DNA of 64,000 bases from an uncultured Duncaniella sp. GTDB taxonomy: Bacteria > Bacteroidota > Bacteroidia > Bacteroidales > Muribaculaceae. Numbering within the stretch: the stretch's first letter is position 1; every line of letters begins with the position of its first letter. A program made the position numbers and the translations under genes. Where the stretch lies: the NCBI GenBank assembly GCA_958352885.1, contig CATWQI010000009.1, positions 86,412 to 150,411 on the forward strand, read 5' to 3'. This document shows, one piece after another, positions 39,570 through 47,587 of this stretch. The notes beneath the pieces were generated by a model. It saw only the letters and a program-made list of their open reading frames with translations. It had not been told where the DNA came from and did not search any database.

Positions 39570-40682
39570 ATGATTGGCTCCCTAAGCATCAGAAACTTCA
39601 AAAACCTGTCGGGTCTGACCATCCCCGAACTTTCACGCATCAACCTGATTTCAGGCAAGAACAACGTAGGTAAATCCTCGCTGCTCGAAGCCCTGAGCCT
39701 CTATATATCCGATGCGCAGCTTATATCGGTAATGAACGGGCGCGGAGAGAGCCTGAAAACGTCGATGAGAGAATCGGCAGCCAACATACTGAAACGCAAT
39801 TACGATGCGCTGGCATCGCTGTTCACAGACAGGGATAACCGTGTGAGCGAGGAGAATGTAATCACCATCAGTGACGGCAGCAGTTTTGTGTCAATCCGCT
39901 TTGTCAACTACATCATAGAGACATACGAATCAGACGGGAGCATATACCGCCGTGAGACAGTAATAGCCGACACCAGCCAGTACCAGAATGATGAGACTTT
40001 CCTTGCACTGGAGATAACACGCAGTGACAACAGCATAGTCCGTCTGCCACTCAACAGGTCGTTTGACAGGATTAGGATGCTATTCGATACTAACCGACAC
40101 AATTTCGACAATCTTATCACGGTCAATTCCAATTACGACAACACAGAGTTTATTTCGACTCTCTGGGATGCCATAACTCTCACCGATAAGGAGGACTATG
40201 TAATCGACGCCCTCAAAATAATTGAACCGGGTGTGGAAAGCCTCGCATTTCTTGAGGATACGTCCGCATGGTCACGCCAGCAACGTTACCCCGTGGTGAA
40301 AGTAAACGGCGTTAAGGGACGTGTCCCGCTGCGCAGCATGGGTGACGGTATCAACCATATACTTGCCATAGCTCTCGCACTCGTCAACTGCGAAAACGGA
40401 TGCGTAATGATTGACGAGATTGACAACGGATTACATTATACCGTCCAAAAGCAGCTCTGGAGCATAATTTTCGATCTGTCAAAGAAGCTCAATGTGCAGG
40501 TGTTTGCCACTACCCACTCATCAGATTGCATCAGCAGTTTCAGCAAGATACTCGCAAGCGACGGCAACGATTGTGACGGCAAATATATCCGTCTTGAACT
40601 GCGAAAAGGGCATGTCACCACTACCGAGTACAATACAGACGAGCTGGCAATAGTAGCTGCCGAGAATATTGAAATCCGATAA
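39570..40682 (+). CDS. ABC-type ATPase of an ATPase-TOPRIM pair
   Basis: 370 residues, AAA_15/AAA_21 class. MIGSLSIRNFKNLSGL starts the fold, Walker A is GKNNVGKS (29-36), a signature-like RSMGDGINHILAIAL follows, Walker B is CVMIDEIDNGLHYTV and the H-loop is ATTHSSDC. There is no fused TOPRIM domain; that domain is supplied by the gene 5 bp downstream, so the pair looks like a split OLD-family nuclease. Such pairs (for example Gabija, PARIS) are often anti-phage. Not matched to a named system here. Confidence 0.85.
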   Translation: MIGSLSIRNFKNLSGLTIPELSRINLISGKNNVGKSSLLEALSLYISDAQLISVMNGRGESLKTSMRESAANILKRNYDALASLFTDRDNRVSEENVITISDGSSFVSIRFVNYIIETYESDGSIYRRETVIADTSQYQNDETFLALEITRSDNSIVRLPLNRSFDRIRMLFDTNRHNFDNLITVNSNYDNTEFISTLWDAITLTDKEDYVIDALKIIEPGVESLAFLEDTSAWSRQQRYPVVKVNGVKGRVPLRSMGDGINHILAIALALVNCENGCVMIDEIDNGLHYTVQKQLWSIIFDLSKKLNVQVFATTHSSDCISSFSKILASDGNDCDGKYIRLELRKGHVTTTEYNTDELAIVAAENIEIR

Positions 40683-40687
40683 CCGCC

Positions 40688-41326
40688 ATGAAGTACGACC
40701 AGCAACTACTCCTGGAGGGAAATGACGATTGTCACGTAGTATATGCCCTATGCGTGGATTTCAATATACCTGAAACATTCAAAGTGATTGACTGCAAGGG
40801 GATTGATGAACTGTACAAAACCCTGCCGATTCGTTTGAAAGGCTCAAGCAGCCTGAAGACAGTCGGCGCAGTTATTGATGCAGACTTCGACCCGACCGCC
40901 AGATGGAATACCATACGCAACATACTCGTGACATCAGGCAAATATGACAATATACCGGAAACAGTACCTGCCGACGGGCTTATACTTTCGCCTATTGATG
41001 ATGAAGATGCGAAATTCGGACTATGGATGATGCCTGACAACAATGCAGACGGAATGCTTGAGAATTTCGTGACTTTTCTGATACCGCCGGACGACAATCT
41101 GCTCCCTATCGTGGACGAGACATTGAAACATCTCGAGGATAACAATCTAAACCGATACAAGCTGATTCATCACGAGAAAGCAAGAATACATACATGGCTT
41201 TCATGGCAGGAGACTCCGGGGACACCGATGGGACTTGCCATCACCAAGAAGTATCTCACCACCCGACCTGCTATCTGTGGCGCATTTGTGGATTGGCTTA
41301 ATCGTCTGTTTAATTCTCAGGATTGA
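40688..41326 (+). CDS. TOPRIM-like protein (DUF3226-type), partner of the ATPase
   Basis: 212 residues. LLLEGNDDCHVVYAL places Glu10 and GAVIDADFDPTARW places Asp64, Asp66 and Asp68, the E and DxD metal residues of a TOPRIM fold. The layout fits DUF3226. The C-terminal LIHHEKARIHTWLSWQETPG and PMGLAITKKYL segments are also typical of DUF3226-like proteins. It begins 5 bp after the ATPase gene. It could be the nuclease effector of a defence unit or a repair protein. It ends exactly where the convergent gene at 41327 begins. Confidence 0.82.
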   Translation: MKYDQQLLLEGNDDCHVVYALCVDFNIPETFKVIDCKGIDELYKTLPIRLKGSSSLKTVGAVIDADFDPTARWNTIRNILVTSGKYDNIPETVPADGLILSPIDDEDAKFGLWMMPDNNADGMLENFVTFLIPPDDNLLPIVDETLKHLEDNNLNRYKLIHHEKARIHTWLSWQETPGTPMGLAITKKYLTTRPAICGAFVDWLNRLFNSQD

Positions 41327-41800
41327 TTACCAGTAGGACATTTTACATACCTTATCATATTCGCGGGAGAGGCGTTCAAGCCTTTCCCGCTCTGCTTTTG
41401 CAGCAGAGCCATCGAGGTGGGAAGATGGTGTGGGTGAACCGCCGGAAATCATCGGGGAAAGTCCGTGGAGCGGTGATGACACATCAGGTTGCGGAGTCAG
41501 GTTTGAGGCAGTAGCGGTGATTGACCGGCGGCGACGCATGGCTCGCTCACGGGCTGATTTGGACCGACGGGCTGATTTGTCAATCTGTTCCTTGATAATG
41601 TCCCATATCTGCGGATTTATGTTTGATGCGCCTGTCGGCTCCTCCTCACTTTCAATATAGTTGAGTGTGGCAAACATAGTATCATGAAACTGTTCGGGGG
41701 ATATTTCGGAGGAGCGTGTCATCTCCATCACACGTGTGAGGATTTTACCGACTGCTGCTTCCGAGATTCGGTACTTGTGTGGTTTCATAGTTTTATCCAT
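41327..41800 (-). CDS. Unknown small basic protein, possibly DUF6291-like
   Basis: 157 residues. The N-terminal part (about 1-95) is helical with ALNYIESEEEPTG-like text (TLNYIESEEEPTG) and NPQIWDIIKEQIDKSARR, then a basic run AMRRRRS. This weakly recalls DUF6291, found in phage-type and mobile-element proteins. The remainder is Ser/Pro-rich and probably disordered, ending in a short helix. A good -7 box TATCTTTGC (minus, 41816-41824) precedes the start. It abuts the TOPRIM gene tail to tail. Function not recognised. Confidence 0.65.
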   Translation of the reverse strand: MDKTMKPHKYRISEAAVGKILTRVMEMTRSSEISPEQFHDTMFATLNYIESEEEPTGASNINPQIWDIIKEQIDKSARRSKSARERAMRRRRSITATASNLTPQPDVSSPLHGLSPMISGGSPTPSSHLDGSAAKAERERLERLSREYDKVCKMSYW

Positions 41801-41815
41801 CTGTATTTTTTATCT

Positions 41816-41824
41816 GCAAAGATA
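41816..41824 (-). promoter_or_regulatory. -7 box of the unknown small gene
   Basis: TATCTTTGC on the minus strand fits TAnnTTTGC and lies 15 bp upstream of the start codon at 41800. A -33 element is not clear. Confidence 0.55.
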
Positions 41825-41901
41825 ATATACACAAGATGAAAAGAAGTGCTATAACGAAAAACAGGGACTCCCATAACATGCGCCGCAGGGATGTTCATGG
41901 A

Positions 41902-44043
41902 TTATCGCAAGCGGCGGGTCAGGCGGCGGTAAATGTTGACAGCGTAAAGGTATAACTGCGACGGGGCTGATACCATATCGGTAGCCATAGTCTCCGCCAT
42001 AGTCATCGGAGCTTCAGTACCAAACTGACTCGGGTAGAGGAGTATCAGATTGGTAGTGGCAAAATATTTCTGAAGGAATTCAGGCACAGCATCCATGTCA
42101 CTGTCAAACGATACGGACGCACGACGCGCACTTACCACAACAAGAAGGTCATCGTCACGCACTTCCTGCGACTTAACCACGAAATCATCAAAGCTCTCAA
42201 CCGTTGAGTATGACGCACGTATGCCGAGCCGCGACTGATGCAATACAGTTCCAATCATAACGGCAGTGGCTTCCTCACACCAGAACTCGATGGGGCAACC
42301 GGCATGACGGCAGAGATTGCCTATCGCCTGTACCCAACGTCGGAAGCCGGTTTCAAACTGAGCCTTCTTGGGCACCGCCACCACGATTCGAGTGACTGTG
42401 TTTACCGGGATGAAGCAACGAGTTATCACCACCATACGGTTGGTAGACTTTAGCAGACGCTCTATCTTGTCGCCAAGGAATGAATCAATCACATTAGTAC
42501 GACGGTGCAGACCTATAATCACCTCGGTTATGTCACGCTCCTCCATGGTGTTGAGAACTCCCGTGATGAAATTCAGGTCATAACGTTCAATAGGAGTCAG
42601 CGATGTCTCCACAGCAGCTGCAGCACGTTCCGCCACATCGAGCGAGTTACGACCGATGGCACGCGAGGAGGCAGAGTTGTCGTTGCGCACATGCAACGCA
42701 TAGAAATCGCCGGGAGCGGATGAATCAGGGAAACGCATAGCAAGCGCCAACTCCACGATACCGGGCGATGTGAGCGGATTGGATATGGCAATCAGAGTGC
42801 GCGGACGAGTGAAGCTCTCATCCCTGGCATCCTCCTCTTCCTCCTGCTCCAGGAGCTGAAGCTTAAGCTTAGAAGCGGCCCGGGCAGTACCGATAGATGA
42901 CACACTGCATGTCACAAGAATCATCACCACTGTGCCGTTAAGGATATCGACCCCGAACAAATCCATGGAATAACCAATCATCACCACCGCGAGAGCCACG
43001 GCTGTGTGCGCATTGGAGAGCTGATACATTATAGAACGGTCCACGGAAGTGAGACTGAAAGTCTTCTGCGTCGCCAGCGCCGCAATCCACTTGGCAAGCA
43101 TCGCAACAGTGCTCATCACGGCAGCCACATAAAGGGTGTCCCATCCGGCAAACACCACATGGATGTCAATGAGCATGCCAACGCCGATAAGGAAGTACGG
43201 AATAAAAATGGCATTGCCCACAAATTCGAGACGCCCCATGAGTATGGAACGTGACGGGATAAACCGGTTCAACACAAGTCCGGCAAAGAATGCGCCGAAT
43301 ACCCCCTCAATCCCTATCCATGATGCCAGAGCAGCCGCAAAGAACACCATGACCATCACATATATGAACTGGGATATTCCATCGTTATATTTCTTGAAGA
43401 AATAACGGGTCAGCCTCGGATATATGTATATAATACCTACCGAGTAGAGTACCAGATAGCCTAAAATCCCGAGCAGGGAGGCAATGGAGCCTTCACGGTA
43501 CACGCCGAGGACACCGGCAAGCACAATGAGTGAACCGAGAACAGTAACAATGGTTCCGGCAATAGCTATAATCACCGCCGGCGACTTCGTGACACCGAAT
43601 CGCGCCACTATCGGATAAGCTATGAGTGTATGCGCCGCAAACATCGAAGCAAGAAGAATCGACACAAGCAGCTCCATGCGGAGCACAGTATATGCCACCA
43701 CAGCACCAAGTACCAAAGGAATCAGGAAGGTATAGGCTCCGAATGTCAGCCCTTTGCGCAGATTTTTGCGCAAGTGATACATGTCAATCTCTATGCCTGC
43801 CAGAAACATGAGGTATAAGATACCCACCTGCCCGAACACTTCGAAGCTCATATCACGTGCGAGCAATCCGAATCCGTAAGGACCTACCGCCACACCTGCC
43901 AGTATCAGACCGATTACATGGGGGATTTTCAAGCGGTTAAGCAATAACGGCGTAACAAGGATTATCGCCATCACCGTGAGGAATATCGGAACGGGGGCGG
44001 TAATCATAGGAGTATGTGCCGGTATCGCGAGGTTGAGTAACAT
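41902..44043 (-). CDS. CPA2-family cation:proton antiporter with C-terminal USP-like domain
   Basis: 713 residues. About 12 membrane helices fill residues 15-390 (VPIFLTVMAIILVTPLLLNRL, GILYLMFLAGIEIDMYHL, AFFAGLVLNRFIPSRS), the KefB/NhaS3-type Na+/H+ or K+/H+ exchanger fold. A cytoplasmic region from about 405 includes PRTLIAISNPLTSPGIVELAL and DITEVIIGLHRRTNVIDSFLG, typical of universal-stress-like nucleotide-binding modules. It would control monovalent cation and pH balance across the inner membrane. Divergent from the small barrel gene. Confidence 0.93.
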   Translation of the reverse strand: MLLNLAIPAHTPMITAPVPIFLTVMAIILVTPLLLNRLKIPHVIGLILAGVAVGPYGFGLLARDMSFEVFGQVGILYLMFLAGIEIDMYHLRKNLRKGLTFGAYTFLIPLVLGAVVAYTVLRMELLVSILLASMFAAHTLIAYPIVARFGVTKSPAVIIAIAGTIVTVLGSLIVLAGVLGVYREGSIASLLGILGYLVLYSVGIIYIYPRLTRYFFKKYNDGISQFIYVMVMVFFAAALASWIGIEGVFGAFFAGLVLNRFIPSRSILMGRLEFVGNAIFIPYFLIGVGMLIDIHVVFAGWDTLYVAAVMSTVAMLAKWIAALATQKTFSLTSVDRSIMYQLSNAHTAVALAVVMIGYSMDLFGVDILNGTVVMILVTCSVSSIGTARAASKLKLQLLEQEEEEDARDESFTRPRTLIAISNPLTSPGIVELALAMRFPDSSAPGDFYALHVRNDNSASSRAIGRNSLDVAERAAAAVETSLTPIERYDLNFITGVLNTMEERDITEVIIGLHRRTNVIDSFLGDKIERLLKSTNRMVVITRCFIPVNTVTRIVVAVPKKAQFETGFRRWVQAIGNLCRHAGCPIEFWCEEATAVMIGTVLHQSRLGIRASYSTVESFDDFVVKSQEVRDDDLLVVVSARRASVSFDSDMDAVPEFLQKYFATTNLILLYPSQFGTEAPMTMAETMATDMVSAPSQLYLYAVNIYRRLTRRLR

Positions 44044-44356
44044 AACGATTACAAAATTAGCAAAAAGCCGGCAAATCCGAAAGAGGCAAAGTCCAAAATT
44101 CCTATGTCACACTTACGTATCCGGGTTATGTAAACATATCATTGCCAACCATGCATCCCGAAAGAGCTACCGCATGGCATTACCTGCATAAGTCGTGATA
44201 GAATTTTGGAATACCCCATTAAACCTTTTCAGTATAACAAATGTTAAATAAACGGTGGTACCGTTAATGCATCCCGCATTCCGATACAACCGTATGGATT
44301 TCAACTTTCTTAAGGATAATTTTAATCATTCATTTTCAATAAAAAGATTCATTGTT
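44044..44356. other. Divergent intergenic region between antiporter and barrel genes
   Basis: A 313-bp gap. On the minus strand TAATTTTG (44052-44059) is a possible -7 box for the antiporter. AACGGT-GGT-ACCGTT (44251-44265) is a small palindrome that could be an operator. A longer frame starts at 44255 but its first 34 codons do not look like a signal peptide. No gene seen. Confidence 0.5.
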
Positions 44357-44902
44357 ATGAAGAAGTTTCTACTTATGGCATTCATGGCCATTATGACATT
44401 AGGTGCATCAGCACAGAGCAAAACCTGGTATGCAGGCGGTCAGGTAACATTCGGCAGAACCACCGAATCGGCAAGCGGCGTCAAGAGTACTCAAGTGACC
44501 GTGCTTCCAGAAATCGGCTACAATCTCACCGACAATTTCGCTGTAGGCTCAGTGCTCGGCGTATCATACCGCAAGTCAGGAGGAGAGGAGAAAACAGTAT
44601 TCAAGGTTAATCCTTACGCCCGTTACACATATTTCAGCTCAGAGCGTGTGAACCTCTTCATTGACGGCGGCGTTGATTTCGGTATCGGTCGCGCACATAG
44701 CCACACAGCCGTAGAATATGGCATTGGTCTCCGTCCCGGTGTGGCTCTCAACCTCAGCGATAAGTTCAGCCTTGTGGCTCACGTTGGTTTCCTCGGCTAT
44801 CAGGGGGGCAACCGTCCGGCAAAGCACAACGGCGCGCCTGAGAACTGGGGTCTTGACCTTAACAGCAATAACCTGATGTTCGGTTTCTATTACCATTTCT
44901 AA
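44357..44902 (+). CDS. Small outer-membrane beta-barrel protein
   Basis: 181 residues from MKKFLLMAFMAIMTLGASAQ, a textbook signal peptide. The mature part alternates strands (TWYAGGQVTFGRTTESAS, IGYNLTDNFAVGSVLGVSY, RYTYFSSERVNLFIDGG) and ends with an aromatic strand NNLMFGFYYHF, as in OmpX/OprF-like eight-strand barrels. Function is unknown. It is convergent with the GH106-like gene across a long stem-loop. Confidence 0.88.
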   Translation: MKKFLLMAFMAIMTLGASAQSKTWYAGGQVTFGRTTESASGVKSTQVTVLPEIGYNLTDNFAVGSVLGVSYRKSGGEEKTVFKVNPYARYTYFSSERVNLFIDGGVDFGIGRAHSHTAVEYGIGLRPGVALNLSDKFSLVAHVGFLGYQGGNRPAKHNGAPENWGLDLNSNNLMFGFYYHF

Positions 44903-44929
44903 AAGCCGAGGGAACAGACCCCTTGTACA

Positions 44930-44992
44930 GATAACAGACACGGACTTCCGGCAGAGATTAATGCCGGAGGTCCGTGTCCGTTATCTGTTATC
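44930..44992. terminator. Long stem-loop between convergent genes
   Basis: The left arm 44930-44952 and right arm 44963-44992 pair as GATAACAGA, then CACGGAC, then TCCGGC, with a 7-base bulge (TCCGTTA) on the right and a 10-base loop. It separates convergent genes, so it can act as a two-way terminator, though no T-run is obvious. Confidence 0.65.
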
Positions 44993-45016
44993 CAAGCGGC
45001 TGATTACATACGCGCG

Positions 45017-47473
45017 TCAGTCCATGACATGTATCTCCACCGGACCAAGCAGACCTGACGGAAGCAGAGGTGAGTCCTTTTGGAAATACTTGAATGAAAC
45101 GACTGTCTTTCGCTCGTTCACAGGACGCGGCGTATTGTTAACAAGCCAGTCAGGCACACTTTTCATAAAGGAGCCCACGACCGGACTTCCGGGGGCATAT
45201 TCGTACACAAAAGGCTCGTCCCAGTCAATATCGTCAGGATATTGCTCGTCACCAACCATACGGTTGACCCACAGATTGGTCACATCGACTTCGAGAAGGT
45301 TACCGCCATCGTTAAGATGGGAGGTTATATCGACCTCAAACGGTTTTTTCCACAGATGCGCCACCTCAGTACCGTTGACACGCACACGGGCAAGATTTTT
45401 CACGTCACCCAAGCGGAGCAGATAGCGTTTGCCGGGCTTGACTTTCCCGAGCTTGACGGTCTTGCTGTAAGTCGCAGTGCCGGAAAAGTATTTCACCCCG
45501 GAATCCGGATGCTCGTGCCATGACACAAGATTGTCCATGCTGATGGACGCAGGAGCCCCCCACCCTTCGGGGAAACTGAGAGTCCACGCTCCTTTGACCG
45601 GGATAATACGGGTCTTTGCCGGAGACTTTTCGCCAATCCCCGGCGCTGACATGTCGGCATTGTAATTGCGGAACAGCACGAAGAGAGCATCGTTCTCCGC
45701 CATGTCGATACGGATTGTAGCCATACCGCCATTGAGCGTCCATGTCTCCGCTTCCGACCATTCCCCGGTGTCAGGAAACCATAATTCAGGCACACGGTCG
45801 GCAACCGGAAGGCTTACATTCACCGTGACGGCGGAATCATTGGGATTTGACAGGAAGTATATATCCGTGGTGCCCTGCCTGCGGTGAATCCACTGCAGGT
45901 CGGCATAATCAGATGTCAGGGAAATGCCGCTGACAAAATCATCCACATAGTCGCCACGCTGCAGCAGAGCCTGGCAGCGTGCCATATATGTGAAAAGCTC
46001 CGCAGCGCCTCCGCTTATCCACCATGTCTGACCAGGCGACCACTGGGTGCCCCATTTGCCGAAAGTCATCCCCGGGAGATGTCCCACCCATGGGTTCTGC
46101 GCTCCGGCATGAAGCATAAGGGAGTTTATACCCATGCAGAACGAGCGGTCAGCCACAGCTTTGAGCGATGCGGGGTCATCCTTCCAGGCATGTAGAGGCC
46201 AGCATGTGAAACCTTCGGCAAAGATGATGCTGTGACCTTTCTGATAGGCGGCTGATGTGACACGAGGTATGTCTTTCCATCCCCAGCCCGGACGTACCCA
46301 GAACTCCGTACATACTATGTCGTCCTCGTCAATGGCGTTGACAATTTTTGAGGTGTGTATGGGGTTGAAAGGTTTTGCCCCTCCGGTTCCGTAGGGTTGC
46401 GCCAAAAGACGCATACCGGGAACACGGCGGATAAGGGTGCTCATGTGACCGTAATAGTTCACGGCAAAAAGCTCCCGTACACAGTCCTCCCAGTCGGAAT
46501 TGAATTTTTTCTCGTCGTCAGGGAGCGACGTGTGCTGTCCCGCCAGCACAGGAAGCCACGGAAGGAGGTCATAACCTTTCATTGACCTGAATTCCTCAGC
46601 CATGAGCGGCGTCCAGTCCTGCCCTCCCGCCTCGTAACTGTCAATCTCGATACGTGTAAAGGTCTTGCCGGCATGCTCACCCGCTATGTCAAGCAACATG
46701 GAAGGGTATCCCTCCCAATACTTTTCAAGAGCTTTGCGGCTCATCTTGTCGCATTCCAGCCCTCTGCCCCCTGCGGGGGCTGTGGCACTGTTGGTCTTGC
46801 CATTGGTGGTATGCCCAAAGCGATATACCTTCCATAGACCGTCAGGAAGCTCAACGGTGAATGACCCGTCGGGGGAAAGGCAATCAGTAAGCACAACTGC
46901 GTCGGAGACAGCATAACGACCCGTGTCAGGCACTGCCACTACGGCGATGTCCTTGTAATAATCCCACTTCGCATCCACTTCAGGTCGAACGAGTTTCAGA
47001 GAGACTTCGGAAGCACGCTTACCGGTTGGGGCATTCACGCCCACCACAGTATCGCTCCACACAAGTTTCTGCATGGAATCCTCGGGCTTTACCGTCGGGA
47101 ATGCGCTTGAGGACCATCCAGGGCAGTTGTGGGTGCCGAACGAGAGTCCAAGCCGGGCACATTCATCCATGGCAAAGCGCATCAGCTCCCGCCAGTTGTC
47201 AGTACCTATGGCATTAGTGGTATCTGACACGAGAGTCTGCATGGGACCGCCCACAAGGAACTGCTGCACACCGCCGATACCAGCCGCCTTGTATGCCTCA
47301 AGGTCAGCTGTGATGCCCTCCCGTGTGACCATGCCGTCCATCCACTGCCATATAATGATGGGCTTGGCAGCTTCAGGCGGATTACGGAACACGGACTCCG
47401 GCGACGGCACAGCCGCCGATATGCCGGCAGTCACTAAAACAATCTGGACAATAGATGATAAGATACGTTTCAT
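45017..47473 (-). CDS. Secreted GH106-like alpha-L-rhamnosidase
   Basis: 818 residues with a signal peptide (MKRILSSIVQIVLVTAGISA). The opening FRNPPEAAKPIIIWQWMDG, then YKAAGIGGVQQFLVGGP, and GLECDKMSRKALEKYWEGY are GH106 hallmarks. A TIM-barrel core continues to about 600, and the C-terminus is a jelly-roll sugar-binding domain (YLLRLGDVKNLARVRVNGTEV). GH106 enzymes cut alpha-L-rhamnose from rhamnogalacturonans. It follows the GH2 gene on the same strand by 114 bp. Confidence 0.88.
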   Translation of the reverse strand: MKRILSSIVQIVLVTAGISAAVPSPESVFRNPPEAAKPIIIWQWMDGMVTREGITADLEAYKAAGIGGVQQFLVGGPMQTLVSDTTNAIGTDNWRELMRFAMDECARLGLSFGTHNCPGWSSSAFPTVKPEDSMQKLVWSDTVVGVNAPTGKRASEVSLKLVRPEVDAKWDYYKDIAVVAVPDTGRYAVSDAVVLTDCLSPDGSFTVELPDGLWKVYRFGHTTNGKTNSATAPAGGRGLECDKMSRKALEKYWEGYPSMLLDIAGEHAGKTFTRIEIDSYEAGGQDWTPLMAEEFRSMKGYDLLPWLPVLAGQHTSLPDDEKKFNSDWEDCVRELFAVNYYGHMSTLIRRVPGMRLLAQPYGTGGAKPFNPIHTSKIVNAIDEDDIVCTEFWVRPGWGWKDIPRVTSAAYQKGHSIIFAEGFTCWPLHAWKDDPASLKAVADRSFCMGINSLMLHAGAQNPWVGHLPGMTFGKWGTQWSPGQTWWISGGAAELFTYMARCQALLQRGDYVDDFVSGISLTSDYADLQWIHRRQGTTDIYFLSNPNDSAVTVNVSLPVADRVPELWFPDTGEWSEAETWTLNGGMATIRIDMAENDALFVLFRNYNADMSAPGIGEKSPAKTRIIPVKGAWTLSFPEGWGAPASISMDNLVSWHEHPDSGVKYFSGTATYSKTVKLGKVKPGKRYLLRLGDVKNLARVRVNGTEVAHLWKKPFEVDITSHLNDGGNLLEVDVTNLWVNRMVGDEQYPDDIDWDEPFVYEYAPGSPVVGSFMKSVPDWLVNNTPRPVNERKTVVSFKYFQKDSPLLPSGLLGPVEIHVMD

Positions 47474-47587
47474 AATAAGATATTTACAGGTATCAGAAGG
47501 TGTTTAAAATGCAGTCTTTAATTTGTCAGCCATATTGCCAACAGTCTATTCATGGTTTCGCATAATCTGTGGGATTATATCGCAGAA

